A stretch of DNA of 64,000 nucleotides from contig JADKKR010000002.1 in the NCBI GenBank assembly GCA_016720395.1, forward strand, positions 186,001 through 250,000, in the 5' to 3' direction. Of this stretch, positions 16,821-27,950 are shown piece by piece. Position 1 is the stretch's first letter. Each line of letters starts with the position of its first letter. The position numbers were made by a program, and so were the translations under genes. The notes below the pieces were generated by a model. It saw only the letters and a program-made list of their open reading frames with translations, did no database searches and had not been told where the DNA came from. Origin of the DNA: Geobacteraceae bacterium. GTDB taxonomy: Bacteria; Desulfobacterota; Desulfuromonadia; Geobacterales; Pseudopelobacteraceae.

Positions 16821-18433
16821 GTGTGCTCCTCGTAAGCTTTTTTCTGTTGCGGGACCCAGAAACAAAATCTACTTCCTGTTCCGACACCTTCCGACTCCAC
16901 CCAGACCTGGCCGCCATGGACCTCGATGATGCGCTTGACGATCGCCAGGCCGATGCCGGTGCCTTCACTGTCGGTCTTCAGCTTGTTGAAAAGGCCGAAG
17001 ATAACCTGATGGAATTTCGGATCGATGCCGATACCGTTATCCTGGACATAGAAAATGCTTTTCCCGGCATCCTCGTGCACTCCGATCTGTATCTTCGGAC
17101 TGCCCTGCTCTCCACGGTGGTTGCAGGCATTCTCCACCAGATTCTGGAGCACCTCGAACATGCGCTGACGATCGCAGAACACCGTCGGCAGGCCCGGCTG
17201 CAGATCCACCGCTGCAGAACTGTTCTTCAGCGGCCCCTCCAGATGCGCCAGCACCTCGTTGACCAGCTCGTTCATATCGACCGCTTCGGGTGTGTGAATG
17301 ACCCGGCCGATGCGCGAGAGCTCCAGCAGGTCGTTTAACAGGTTCTGCATCTTGTCCGCTGCCTTGCCGATCCGCGTCAGATCGCCAACCATGTTTTCAT
17401 GGCTGCCTTTCGCAAGATCACGTTCCAGGGCGCCTGCAAAACCCTTGATGGTGATCAGCGGACTTTTCAGGTCATGGGAGACGGTGTAGGTGAAACGTTC
17501 CAGTTCGATAACCTTCTGTTTCAGCTCATCTTCCGCCCGCCTGCGTTCTGAAATCTTCCAGACGGCATCCATCAGCAGGGTCAATTGAAAGATGTCGCTA
17601 TCGTCATAATCGGTCCCCTTGTTTGCCATGCCGATCACGGCCACAATCCTGCCACTGTCAAACAGGGGGATCGAGAGAAAGCGCTGCAGCGGCACGTGCC
17701 CTTCCGGATAGCCGCGTTTCAGCGGGTGCGCGGCCTGAAAATCGTTGACCATAAGCGGTTTCCCCTGGCGCACGACCTCTCCCCAGATTCCGGTTTTATC
17801 CAGATCATAGAGGGTCTGCGGGTCAACAACGCTGCATTCCTTCATGACGTCCTGCGACCAGGAATTCAGGATGAATTGTCTCTTTTCGTCATCATAAAAA
17901 TAGATGTAGCCGAAGCGGCTGGCAGTCATCTCGATGGCCTCTGCCAGGGCATAATCGAGCAGATCCTGGTTGCTGCTGGCTTCGTACTGGAAAACGCTCA
18001 ACAGGCGCTGCATGCGATCTTTGCTGAGCTGCAGCCGGACATTGAGATCCCTGATCTCCTGCGCGGTCTTTGCCAGGCTCGGCATTTCGATGGCTACCGG
18101 TATTTTGGGAATGAACATCAGCGCCGCCACCGTCGAAATAGCGGCCGTCAGAGCCTTTACGTACCCTTCCGGCCAGTAGTCAGGAACATAGACGGTGTAG
18201 GCAGCAAAAAAATGGGTGGTTCCGCAGGCCAGGATAAACAGCGCAAAAAAGAGAAAAACCATCACAAAGGGCATGTCTCTGCGCTTGACATAGAAATATG
18301 CCATGGCACCGGCGATGGAATAGTATGCCAGACCGGTCAGTATGTCTGATGCGACATGCAGCCAGACCAATCCCGGCTCCCAGGAAAAGCAGAAACCGTG
18401 GGCCATATAATCGCTGATCATGGTGTGGTTCAT
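16817..18433 (-). CDS. Ethylene-receptor-like sensor histidine kinase (ETR1-type membrane domain-GAF-HisKA-HATPase)
   Basis: The 538-residue protein begins with three membrane helices matching the ethylene-binding domain of plant ETR1 and its cyanobacterial relatives. Asp30, Tyr37, Ile40, Cys70 and His74 fall at exactly the spacings of ETR1 Asp25, Tyr32, Ile35, Cys65 and His69; Cys and His are the Cu(I) ligands in ETR1. A GAF domain (about 150-300), HisKA with His320 (TVSHDLKSPL) and HATPase (NLVENACNH, DNGIGIDP) follow. It overlaps the Rcp-like regulator by ATGA. What the domain senses in this organism (ethylene, another small hydrophobic molecule or copper state) is not shown by sequence. 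The domain call is strong; the ligand is inference. Confidence 0.9.
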   Translation of the reverse strand: MNHTMISDYMAHGFCFSWEPGLVWLHVASDILTGLAYYSIAGAMAYFYVKRRDMPFVMVFLFFALFILACGTTHFFAAYTVYVPDYWPEGYVKALTAAISTVAALMFIPKIPVAIEMPSLAKTAQEIRDLNVRLQLSKDRMQRLLSVFQYEASSNQDLLDYALAEAIEMTASRFGYIYFYDDEKRQFILNSWSQDVMKECSVVDPQTLYDLDKTGIWGEVVRQGKPLMVNDFQAAHPLKRGYPEGHVPLQRFLSIPLFDSGRIVAVIGMANKGTDYDDSDIFQLTLLMDAVWKISERRRAEDELKQKVIELERFTYTVSHDLKSPLITIKGFAGALERDLAKGSHENMVGDLTRIGKAADKMQNLLNDLLELSRIGRVIHTPEAVDMNELVNEVLAHLEGPLKNSSAAVDLQPGLPTVFCDRQRMFEVLQNLVENACNHRGEQGSPKIQIGVHEDAGKSIFYVQDNGIGIDPKFHQVIFGLFNKLKTDSEGTGIGLAIVKRIIEVHGGQVWVESEGVGTGSRFCFWVPQQKKAYEEHT

Positions 18434-18497
18434 CCGTCTCCATCCCTCATCGTTTGTTCCGTGCAGGTATCAGCCGCAGCCAGGGCCCGGGCCGGAT

Positions 18498-21372
18498 TCA
18501 GTCACTTGAAACAGGATCCGCGGCCACGACCTTTGGCAGGGTAAAGTGGAAACATGAACCGCTGCCGACACCCTCCGACTCGACCCAGATCCGGCCACCA
18601 CAGTTCTCCACGATTCGCCTGACCATGGTCAGCCCCATGCCGACCCCGCCCGCCGTGGAGTCCAGCTTTTCGAATATGCCGAATATCTTTTCGTGGTAGT
18701 CCGGGGCGATGCCGATGCCGTTGTCGCAGACACAAAAGACCGTCTCCTCCCCTGCTGTTCGACGGTGATTTCGACCCGGGGGCTCTCTGGTCACCCATGT
18801 ACTTGAGGGCATTGTCCAGCAGGTTCTGCCAGATCTGCAGCAGGCGCCGCCGGTCTCCGTAGAGGATCGGGTTGGCTGGGCTTACCCGGATATCGACCTT
18901 GCCGGTGGTGATCTGCCCGGTCACGGCACTCTGGGCCTCGGCAACCAGTTCCTGAAAGGTCATCTGCTCACGGGATTCGACTGCCCGACCGATGCGTGAC
19001 ATGTCCAGCAGCTCGTTGAGCAGTGCCTCCATCCGGTCGGCAGCGTTATGCATGAAGTCCAGGTCCTTGTCGATTCGCTCACGGTCTCCGGTTGATATAT
19101 CCCGCCCCAGATAGCCCAGGAAGGCCTTTATGGTTATCAGTGGACTGCGCAGGTCGTGGGATACGGTGTAGATAAACTGTTCGATCTCGGCGTTCTTATG
19201 TTTCAGTTCCTTCTCGACCAGTTTACGCTCCGAGATGTCCTCGATCCTGACGGTGGCCCTGGTATTCCCCGAGGAATCTTTGAAGATGCTGGAGGATACA
19301 TCGGCGGGGAATACTTCCCCGTTTTTTCTGACGAAATTCAGCTCCCCTTTGAAATCCCCGGTTCGGGCCCTGGTTTCCAGGGCGGGCCTGTAGCGGTTGT
19401 CAGACGGATCAATGATCTTCTCTCGTCCCACCTGAATTAATTCATCGGCGGTCATCCCGAACATCCGACAGCTCTCGGGGTTTACCGCCAGGATGTTTCC
19501 GTCGGGGACGGTAATTAAAATGGCGTCATTGCTCATTTCGAACAACAGCCGGAACTTTTCTTCGCTTACCCGCAGGATCTTTTCGGCCTCTTTGAGTTCC
19601 GTAATATCATGGGCAACGTGGATGCTGCCGGTCACCTTGCCCTCATCGTCGAAGAGCGGCGTGACCGTCACGTCCAGCCAGGCATTCAGCCGGGGTTCAA
19701 AAACCTCGCTTGAGTGTGGCTGCTTGTCCAGCATCAGCTGTACATGGGGACAGTAGTCCGGTGGCGAGTCGAGGCCATGAAACTTGGTGTAGCAGGGCTG
19801 GCTGTCGATCTCCTGCATTGTGCAGCCGAGTCGTTGCCATGTGGCACGGTTGGAGCGAAGGATGCGGTGATTGTTGTCGATGATGGTGATCATGTCTGGT
19901 ATGGTATCAAAGGTCCTGCGCCACTCGTTGCTGGCACTCCGCAGTTTTTCCTCCATCCGTTTGCGATCGGACAGATCGATATCCAGGCAGAACAACATCG
20001 GCTGATTTCCCCCGGTCTGTATCAGGGCATGGCTGGAATAAACCGTCACCGGAGAGCCATCCTTGCGAACCAGTGTCAGCTCCCCGGACGGCACGGGAAT
20101 GGAGGTCTCTTTCATATGCTGTACGGCCTGCCTGACCTCTTCGCGCATTTCTGCCGGAATGATCAGGTCCAGCAGGTTGGCCCCCAGTGCTTCCGCAGCA
20201 GAATAGCCATACAGGGTTTCCGAGGCCTTGTTCCAGAAGAACACCGTGCCGTCCAGTTCATACCCCTGTACCGCCAGCGCAGGAACCGTCTCCATCAGTT
20301 TCATGAATCGGTCGCGGGTCTCATTCAGCGACTGCTCGGCCAGCTTGCGTTCGGTGATGTCGGTGGATATGCCGCAGAGTGACGTCACCTGCCCATCCTC
20401 CCCTCTTACCGGGATTTTGATGGTCTCATAGTAATGTAGCCCGTCACCGATCTGGATGCATTCTTCTGATGTAACTACGGCACCCGTCCGAATCACCGTC
20501 AAGTCCTCTGCCAGTTGCCTGTCGGCAACATCGACAGGGAAAAAAGCGTGGCTGCCTTTGCCGACCGCCTGCTCCCGGGAGAGACCGATCAGATTTGCCA
20601 GACGCTGGTTGCAGGCCAGCAGCCGCCCGTCGCGATCCTTCAGGTAGACAAACGAGGGGATGTTGTCGATGATCGTCTCCAGCAGTTCTTTGGCTGAACG
20701 GGAGTCTGCACCGGCACGGTGGGCATCATTGGACATCTGTTCCAGGACGATCAGGAAGAATGAGAGCCCGAATGACGTGACGGTTATCAGCCCGGCAATG
20801 CTGTACGCAGCTGAGATGTAATTCCGGAAGACCGGTTCATTGTAGTCCAGATGTGCAAGCTGCGCTGCTACCGTAACTATCAGCATGCCCATGTCCAGCA
20901 GCAGGGCTGCCACGGTCACTTTTTCCATGGGCTTGAGACCGGGAGATGAAGAGATCAGGGTGCGGATGATGCAGGCCAGAAAGATCACGCCATAGGACTG
21001 CAGAATAATCGTGCGCAGCGAAATCAGCGGATTGACATAGGTAAACCAGGCCATCAGCAGCAGGAAGCTGAACGACATGATCAGCATCGGCACGGTGCGG
21101 GGGGGGAGATTGCGATGCGTGCTGACGCCCCACCAGAGAAAGCAGTAGCCCAGCAGGAAAATCTGATTCTGCAGGGTGATCGTTACAAACACCGGCAGCA
21201 CCGGCCGCAGGACAATCAGGAAGGCGGCCGTTGCGAAGCAACCGATACCGATGCCCCACAGCAGAAGTGCCTGCCGGTGGAACAGCAGGCGCCACAAAAG
21301 AAGCATGGCAGCCGAAAAGCAGGTGCAGAGAATACCGACAGCAACAATCCCGGTAAAGGCATCCAGCATCAT
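18498..21372 (-). CDS. Multi-pass membrane PAS4 sensor histidine kinase with apparent frameshifts
   Basis: The protein begins with about seven membrane helices (residues 5-220), followed by four PAS domains (about 235-345, 360-475, 485-600 and 610-720) and HisKA with His739 (TVSHDLRSPL). After ALKYMGDQRAP the frame is lost; the rest of the HATPase (VFCVCDNGIGIAPDY, ending CFHFTLP) is in a second frame that stops at 18498. Two one-base deletions, in the G5 run at 18778-18782 and the C4 run at 18749-18752, would restore one continuous protein of about 957 residues, RVEITVEQQ lying between them. The unrepaired frame stops at 18502. Either the kinase lost its ATP-binding end or, more likely, the sequence has homopolymer errors. 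It overlaps the upstream kinase by ATGA. Confidence 0.8.
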
Positions 21373-23878
21373 GACAGCTCCTCTGTTCTTTCGATTGCTG
21401 CCCGCGGCAGGGTAAAGCGGAAACAGCTCCCCCGGCCGGTGCCAGCGGACTCCACCCAGATGGTCCCGCCGTATTTTTCCACGATGCGCTGGATCATGGG
21501 CAGTCCGAGTCCCACACCGGAGCTCTTCGGGTCCAGTTTTTCAAATATTCCAAATACCTTGTGGTGGTATTGGGGGTCGATCCCGATGCCCGTGTCCCTG
21601 ACGTAAAAGACGGTCTCCCCATTCTCCTGCTGCAGGCCGAGTTCGATCAGCGGCGGAGTGCCATCGAGGCTGTACTTGATCGCGTTTTCGATCAGGTTCT
21701 GCCAGATCTGGGAGAGACGCAGGCGGTCACCGTACAGCATCAGGTCCCTGTCAGGGAGATGGATAGCGACCCCGCGTTCACTGATGACGCCTGCCAGATC
21801 ACCCAGTACACCATCCAATATCTCTCTCAGCGATACCCTGCTCGGCGCCGTTTCTGTGCGGTCAACGCGGGACAGCTCCAGCAGTTCATCCAGCAGCATC
21901 TTCATCTTGTCGGTGGCCCCGTGCATAAACTGCAGGTCCTGCGTGATCCGCTCCTGATCGCCGGTCGTCAGGTCGCACTCCAGGTAGCCCAGGAAGGTTT
22001 TGACGGTCACCAGCGGGCTGCGCAGGTCGTGGGACACGGTGTAGATGAACTGCTCGATCTCGGCGTTCTTTTTTTTCAGCTCTTTTTCGGCCTGTCTACT
22101 CTCGGTGATGTCTATGGTGTACCCTGCCACCAGGGATGCATCCTCTTTGATGATCGGAAAATTGATGGGGTTGTAGAGCCGCCCGCCCACCTCTTCTTCA
22201 ATATGCAGGACCTCTCCGCTGGAAACAACCCCCCGGTCCTCTTCGTGTATCCTCCGGGCAAGTTCCGCGGGAAACAGATCCGCCATGGAACGGCCGATCA
22301 GTTCACTCGAGGGAAGGCCGATCCACGTCTCATAGTTCCTGCTGAAGCGCAGCACCCTGCTTTCAGTCGCGGTAACCTCCTTGATAAAGGCGTAGATGGG
22401 AGAATGGAGCAGGAACAGATCGAACAGCTCGTTAGTCTCCTGCAAGGCATTGATCAACCGCCTGCGCTCTGTTGTCTCGATGGCGAACACGGCGACGCCG
22501 CTGATGCTGCCGTCATCAGCCATGATCTGATTTTGGCTGATTTCAAACCAGGTCCTGTCGCGATCATCTCCGCCGAACTCCTCCTCGAAAACAAAGACTT
22601 CGCCATTCATGGCCCGTTCCAGGCTGCTTTTGGCGACTGCAGCGTCGTCCGGAGTCATGTAGTCCAACAGGCAGCCCCCTTTTCAATGTCGGCTCCATAC
22701 AGGGCCTTCATGAATTTCGCATGGGCATGGTTGAAGGTGGTATAGCAAAACGATGTGTCCAGGGAAAAAATCGCGGAGGAGGTACTTTCCAGGATAGCCT
22801 GGATGAGGGCATTGTTCTTTTGTGACTCCTGCGCCATGCGGGTCTCGTGCCGGGTGGCCACCTGTTGTTCAAGCAGTTGCAGTTCCTGCTGTTCAAAGAA
22901 TCTCTTGCGTCGCAGCAGATAGAGCGTGCCCAGTGAGATGAATCCCGTCAGCAGGAGTATTGCAAGGCCTTTAAATAATGATTCCCGCCGCCAGTCCGCC
23001 AGTACCGCAGCAGCATCGCGGCTGACCGCGATGATCAACGGTTTGGAAAGCTGGAGCCCTGAAGGGTTGAATGTCTTCATGGCGATTATCCGTCTGGTGC
23101 CCGATATCCCGGATGTGCCGCTAAAGACATTCTCACCCTTTCCGCTGGTTATGTGCCGTGTATAAAATGTTCCCGGCACCGCCACACTGGTGACCTGTGC
23201 CCCGGCAGTTTCGGGTATCATGATGAACATCAGGCCGTCGCCATGCACGATGGAACTCCACATGCCGCTGCTGGTATAATGAACCGACCTGAGCAGCACG
23301 GCAAAGTAGTCCGGGTTGAGAGTTGCCCCGACAACCCCGTTGAAGCTGCCATCCCTGCCGGGGATCATCACGCTCAGATTGATCACGAACTTCCCCGTGA
23401 CTGTTGTGAAGGGAGGTGACACATAGAGGGTTTCAAGACGCTGCTGCTTGCGGGGGATGGAAAAATAATCGCGCCCGCTGAAATCACGCCGCAGGATTTC
23501 CTGCCGGTTTGAAGCCACGACCCTGCCGGACCTGTCCAGAAACAGCAAGGTGCGAATTCCCGGCATGGCTTGACACAATTCAGAGAGCCGCCGGTTCATC
23601 CCGCCGTCCAAGGGAGCGGTGGCCAGGGTCCGCAAAACCCGGGCAACCGACGCGGTCTGATGCTCCAGGTTGGTTTCAATCACCCTGGCCTGGGTCAGGA
23701 GTCGATCCTGCTCGTTTTTTATGATGACGGCACGGTCGTCATAAACATCAAATGCCACCCAGGTGATCAGGGTCAGCAATGACAGTACCACGCCGGCCCA
23801 TGTCGCTGCAGTACTCCGCATAACAGAGGCGGGTTGCACGGTGTCTGCCGGGACGTCTGTCGTGTAATCAGGAGCCAT
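21369..23878 (-). CDS. dCache-PAS-PAS sensor histidine kinase, split by one apparent 1-base deletion
   Basis: The 5' frame (22655-23878) encodes a membrane segment (about 25-45), a periplasmic dCache-type domain (about 50-300; it contains GRDYFSIP and VVGATLNPDYF), a second membrane segment (about 305-325) and the first half of a PAS domain. The 3' frame (21369-22667) begins inside that PAS and continues with a second PAS, HisKA (His in TVSHDLRSPL, codon 22029-22031) and HATPase ending CFRFTLPRAA. The frames join if one base is added to the C5 run at 22675-22679, giving KGGCLLDYM. The pieces were one gene and probably still are. The end overlaps the downstream kinase by ATGA. Confidence 0.82.
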
Positions 23879-26099
23879 GAGATATCCTCTTCATGTCGTC
23901 TGTCTTGCTGTCGACGGTATTCAACGCCCCGGGCAGGGTAAAGCGGAAGCAGCTGCCTGTGGCGGTCCCGTCCGACTCGACCCGGATCCAGCCGCCGTAG
24001 CTCTCGACGATGCGCTTTACCAGTGCCAGACCCATGCCGACTCCGCCTGCCTGCCGGTCAAGCTGCTCAAAAATACCGAATATTTTTTCGTGGTATTCGG
24101 GGGCGATGCCGATGCCGTTGTCGCGTATGAAAAAGACCGTTTGCCCACTCTGCTGCTCGACGCCGATCAGAATGTCCGGCGCAGTATGACCGCCCATGTA
24201 TTTGAGGGCGTTGTCCAGCAGGTTCTGCCAGATCTGCAGCAGGCGCCGGCGGTCTCCGCAAAGCGGTACATCTTCACCGCTCACCCGGATATCGCCCCCG
24301 GCTGTGTTTATCTGACCTGCCAGTGCGTCGAGAGCATGGGCAGCCAACTCCCGGAAACCAGCCACTTCCCGTGTGTGTACTGCCTGACCGATTCTCGACA
24401 TATCCAGCAGTTCGTTTAACTGGACCTCCATCCGGTCGGCAGCTGCGCTGAGGTACTCGAGATCCCTGGCAATATGCTCGTTGTCGCCGTTGGCAATATC
24501 CTGCCCCAGATAGCCCAGGAAGGTTCTGATCGTCACCAGCGGACTGCGCAGGTCATGGGAGACGGTGTAGATGAATTGCTCGATCTCGGCATTTTTCCGA
24601 TTTAGATTCTCTTCACCCTGTTTCCGTTCGGAAATGTCCGCTATCATCGCCACGATGCCGTATTCCCGGCCGTTTGTATCATGGAAGCGGTCGCACGCCA
24701 GATGCCCCCAGAACTCGCTGCCGTCGGCGCGCCGGTAGCGCCGCTCCAGATCGACAGAGGCCGCCTGGCTGGCCAGCAGCTCACGCGTCTTTTGTCGCAC
24801 ACTGTCACGTTCCGCCGGATTAACAAGTTCGGCGTATTCCCTGCCGAGAAGCCCTTCAACCGGCCACCCGAACATCATGGTCATGCGCTGGTTGGCGTGC
24901 GTGATGCGACCCCCGTTATCCACCAGAAAGATCGCTGCGGTTGATGTGTCCATGATCTGCTTGAGCAGGGCCTCCCGTTCCGCCAGATCCTTATTTGCCT
25001 GTTCAAGAGCCTCGCCGGCCACCCGGTTCTGCTCCATTATTCGCATCTGCTGCCGGTTTTGCCGGAAGATATAGAGGGCTACGGCGCTGATGCTGAGTAT
25101 CAGCAGCAGTGCGCCGGCCAGACTGCGATAGAACCAGCCCAGATCCGGCTTGTCGGCATTATAGATGAACCCGTCGAGCGAGTAGTTCGCCGGAAGCAGG
25201 CCGATGACGGCGTACGTATCCGCTATATGCCGCCAGCGTGCCGGGTTCATGTAGCCGATCTCGATCAGATTCGGCTGCAGCAGCGGAATCATCTGGTCGG
25301 ATTCGTAACGCAGGTAGTCATGTGAATGCTTTTGCGAATACCGGGCACGTATCAGTTCGATGACCTCGTCGCGATGATCCTTGGCGTATTTCCACCCCCG
25401 CATGGTCGCAGCGCGAAACGCTCTGACCCGCTCCGGATGATCGCGCAGCTGCTGCTCCGTGGTGAACAGATTGTCTCCGTAGAAATCGATCCCGGCCGAG
25501 CGGGGGCTGAAGGTCTGATAAGGATAGCGGGCCAGCTTAAAATAATACGGCTCGTTCGAGATATATCCCGAGATGGCATCGGCCTTACCCTGCATCAGAC
25601 CATCGGCATCAAAACTGTGCGGCAGTATCTGGATACGATCCAGAGGAATACCTGCTTTTTTGAGGTAGGCCAGCAATTCATCGGCCTGCGGTTCCAGCAT
25701 CAGACGCTTGCCGATCAGGTCTTCCAGATGGTTGATGCCAGGTGCGGCATAGATTTCGTAGGGGGACTGCTGAAACACAACTGCCAGTACCACTACCGGC
25801 TTTCCGGCCTTGCGCTCGAGAATGAGGCTGCTGGTGCCCACGCCGAACTCCGCTTCTCCATCCAGCACACTGCGTACCGGATCGGTTGTCGGCGAAGCTT
25901 CCTGAATGTTAACCTCCAGTCCGGCCTCGCGGTAGTAGCCCTGCTCTTTGGCCGCGTAGTATCCGGCAAACTGGAAGGCGTGCGTCCATTTGAGCTGCAG
26001 GGTGACGGTTTCAACTGCGGCGGCGGACCCGGCTGACAGCGTCAGCCAGACTGACATCAGGCCGATAACATAACGACAGCAAGGCGGGAATTGGCTCAT
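23868..26099 (-). CDS. NMT1/THI5-like periplasmic domain-PAS sensor histidine kinase
   Basis: The 743-residue protein has a signal peptide (about 1-28, ending GSAAAV) and a periplasmic NMT1/THI5-type binding domain (about 30-310; FQFAGYYAAKEQGYY is characteristic). One membrane segment (about 328-348), a PAS domain (about 375-490), HisKA with His515 (TVSHDLRSPL) and a HATPase ending CFRFTLPGA follow. Proteins of this binding family recognise pyrimidine/thiamine precursors, sulfonates or similar compounds; the ligand here is unknown. The start at 26099 lies 3 bp after the upstream kinase, with AGGAG inside that gene's end. Confidence 0.9.
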   Translation of the reverse strand: MSQFPPCCRYVIGLMSVWLTLSAGSAAAVETVTLQLKWTHAFQFAGYYAAKEQGYYREAGLEVNIQEASPTTDPVRSVLDGEAEFGVGTSSLILERKAGKPVVVLAVVFQQSPYEIYAAPGINHLEDLIGKRLMLEPQADELLAYLKKAGIPLDRIQILPHSFDADGLMQGKADAISGYISNEPYYFKLARYPYQTFSPRSAGIDFYGDNLFTTEQQLRDHPERVRAFRAATMRGWKYAKDHRDEVIELIRARYSQKHSHDYLRYESDQMIPLLQPNLIEIGYMNPARWRHIADTYAVIGLLPANYSLDGFIYNADKPDLGWFYRSLAGALLLILSISAVALYIFRQNRQQMRIMEQNRVAGEALEQANKDLAEREALLKQIMDTSTAAIFLVDNGGRITHANQRMTMMFGWPVEGLLGREYAELVNPAERDSVRQKTRELLASQAASVDLERRYRRADGSEFWGHLACDRFHDTNGREYGIVAMIADISERKQGEENLNRKNAEIEQFIYTVSHDLRSPLVTIRTFLGYLGQDIANGDNEHIARDLEYLSAAADRMEVQLNELLDMSRIGQAVHTREVAGFRELAAHALDALAGQINTAGGDIRVSGEDVPLCGDRRRLLQIWQNLLDNALKYMGGHTAPDILIGVEQQSGQTVFFIRDNGIGIAPEYHEKIFGIFEQLDRQAGGVGMGLALVKRIVESYGGWIRVESDGTATGSCFRFTLPGALNTVDSKTDDMKRISHGS

Positions 26100-26102
26100 A
26101 CG

Positions 26103-27932
26103 TTACTCCTGACACCGATGGATGTGGCTCTGTTCAGCCCCGGGCAGGGTAAAGCGGAAGCAGCTCCCCTGACCCTTACCCGCGGATTCCACCCAGATCC
26201 TGCCGTCATAGGTCTCCACGATGCGCCGGACCATGGTCAGCCCCATGCCGAACCCGCTGCTTTGGCGATCCAATTGTTCGAAAATGCCGAAGATTCTGTC
26301 CTGATATTCGGGTGCGATACCGATTCCGTTGTCACGGACAAAATATACCCTTTCACCCTGTAGATCTTCACACCCGATTTCAATCAATGCTGACGGTTGA
26401 TTACCCATGTACTTGACCGCATTATCCAGCAGATTCTGCCAGATCTGCAGCAGACGTCGGCGGTCGCCACGCAGGGTCATGTCGCATCCGTTCACCCGCA
26501 CATCAACCCTGCCTGCGGTGATCTGTCCCGCCACCGCATCCAGGGCCTCGGCAACCAGATCGCGCAGGCCGACCGCTTCGTGAGGCTGGTTCTCCCGCCC
26601 GATGCGTGAAACCTCCAGCAGTTCGTTCAGCAGTGCCTCCATCCGGTTGGCGGCGGAATGTATGAATTCCATATCCTTGTCGGCACGCTCTCTATCGCCG
26701 GAGGTTATGTCCTGCCCAAGATAGCCCAGAAAGGTCTTGACCGTCACCAGCGGGCTGCGCAGATCGTGGGATACGGTGTAGATAAAATGTTCGATCTCGG
26801 CGGTCCTTCTGTCAAGCTCAGCTTCGGTCCGTTTGTGCCCGGCCAGTTCGATCTGCAGGAGTTGATTGATCGTGCTCAGCTCGGCGGTACGGTCCATCAC
26901 ACGTGCCTCCAGCTGCTGGTTCAAATTGCGCAGTTCAGAATCGATCCTTTTTTCCTGTTGCCATGCGCGAACGAGCTTCAGAGAGAACATAACCGTAACA
27001 GCACTGAACAACAGAATCATACTGATCAGGGCTATGGCTTCTGTGCGCCATACAATGCGCATTTCGTTGATACTCTGGCCGACAACGACGTAGAAAGGGA
27101 GATTGGTAATCTTCCGGTATGAAAAGATCCTGCTGATCCTGTCAAAGCTGGAAGGCCCGCTGAACGTGCCGGCAAGCTTTCCGGCCCGGGTCAGATCCAC
27201 AAATTCTTTCATGGTCGATCTTTGTCCAACGGAGCTTCCCACACCATCCGGCTCCGGAAAACGGGCGATCACCGCCAGGTTGGTGTCACGCAGCGAAATG
27301 GCACCGTCCCGGCCAACATCCAGAGAAGAGAAGAGCCTGGTGAACAGTTCAATTGGCACAACACCATAGACCACTCCGGCAAAACTTCCGTCAGGATGAT
27401 TGACGCGGCGGGCAACTGCAAATACCCAGGCCTTACTTATGCGACCGAAGAAGGGCCGGGAGATGTACATTCCTGCCCGGGGATTGTCGCGCAGGAACTG
27501 GAAGTACTCACGGTCGGAAATAGTGACCGGTGGGGAGGTTGCCGTGTCTTTGCCATACAGGACACGTCCTTCCGAATCGGTCATGCGGATACTGTCGAGC
27601 TCCGGAACAGCCAGACATTGCCGCGAAATATGGTGGTCAAGTTCTTTACGGTCAATCTTCCCTCTGGCATGGTTTTCTTCAGCTTCAGCCAGGACTCCCG
27701 TCACGGCCACATCAATCTTGCCGATCATGCCATCAATACTATTTTCAAGTACAAGAGCAATGTTCTGAGTCGATGTCGAAACCCCCGTCTGTAAATGATT
27801 CCAGGAATGTCGTAACCATACGGCAGCCAGAACATAGACCAGCAGGTTAAGCAGCACAACAGCCAGCACCAGTCTTCTGATGTAGATATTTTTATTTTCC
27901 GGCGCTTGTAATGATGTGGTGCTATCAGACAT
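26103..27932 (-). CDS. dCache sensor histidine kinase
   Basis: The 609-residue protein has a membrane segment at about 20-40, a roughly 240-residue periplasmic dCache domain (SDREYFQFLRDN and YISRPFFGRISK are typical) and a second segment at about 300-320. A coiled-coil linker (NLNQQLEARVMDRTAEL), HisKA with His389 (TVSHDLRSPL) and HATPase ending CFRFTLPGA follow. There is no PAS or HAMP between membrane and kinase. dCache domains usually bind amino acids, organic acids or amines. It lies 18 bp from the upstream and 3 bp from the downstream kinase gene. Confidence 0.9.
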   Translation of the reverse strand: MSDSTTSLQAPENKNIYIRRLVLAVVLLNLLVYVLAAVWLRHSWNHLQTGVSTSTQNIALVLENSIDGMIGKIDVAVTGVLAEAEENHARGKIDRKELDHHISRQCLAVPELDSIRMTDSEGRVLYGKDTATSPPVTISDREYFQFLRDNPRAGMYISRPFFGRISKAWVFAVARRVNHPDGSFAGVVYGVVPIELFTRLFSSLDVGRDGAISLRDTNLAVIARFPEPDGVGSSVGQRSTMKEFVDLTRAGKLAGTFSGPSSFDRISRIFSYRKITNLPFYVVVGQSINEMRIVWRTEAIALISMILLFSAVTVMFSLKLVRAWQQEKRIDSELRNLNQQLEARVMDRTAELSTINQLLQIELAGHKRTEAELDRRTAEIEHFIYTVSHDLRSPLVTVKTFLGYLGQDITSGDRERADKDMEFIHSAANRMEALLNELLEVSRIGRENQPHEAVGLRDLVAEALDAVAGQITAGRVDVRVNGCDMTLRGDRRRLLQIWQNLLDNAVKYMGNQPSALIEIGCEDLQGERVYFVRDNGIGIAPEYQDRIFGIFEQLDRQSSGFGMGLTMVRRIVETYDGRIWVESAGKGQGSCFRFTLPGAEQSHIHRCQE

Positions 27933-27950
27933 GACTCATCTCACTTTGTA

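Noticed and set aside
18498..22679. Programmed ribosomal frameshifting in the two split kinases
   Set aside because: No slippery heptamer with downstream structure was seen; the sites are simple homopolymers also found in unrelated genes here.
21561..22745. Plus-strand 394-codon frame
   Set aside because: It is the shadow of the dCache-PAS kinase on the minus strand and has no recognisable domain.
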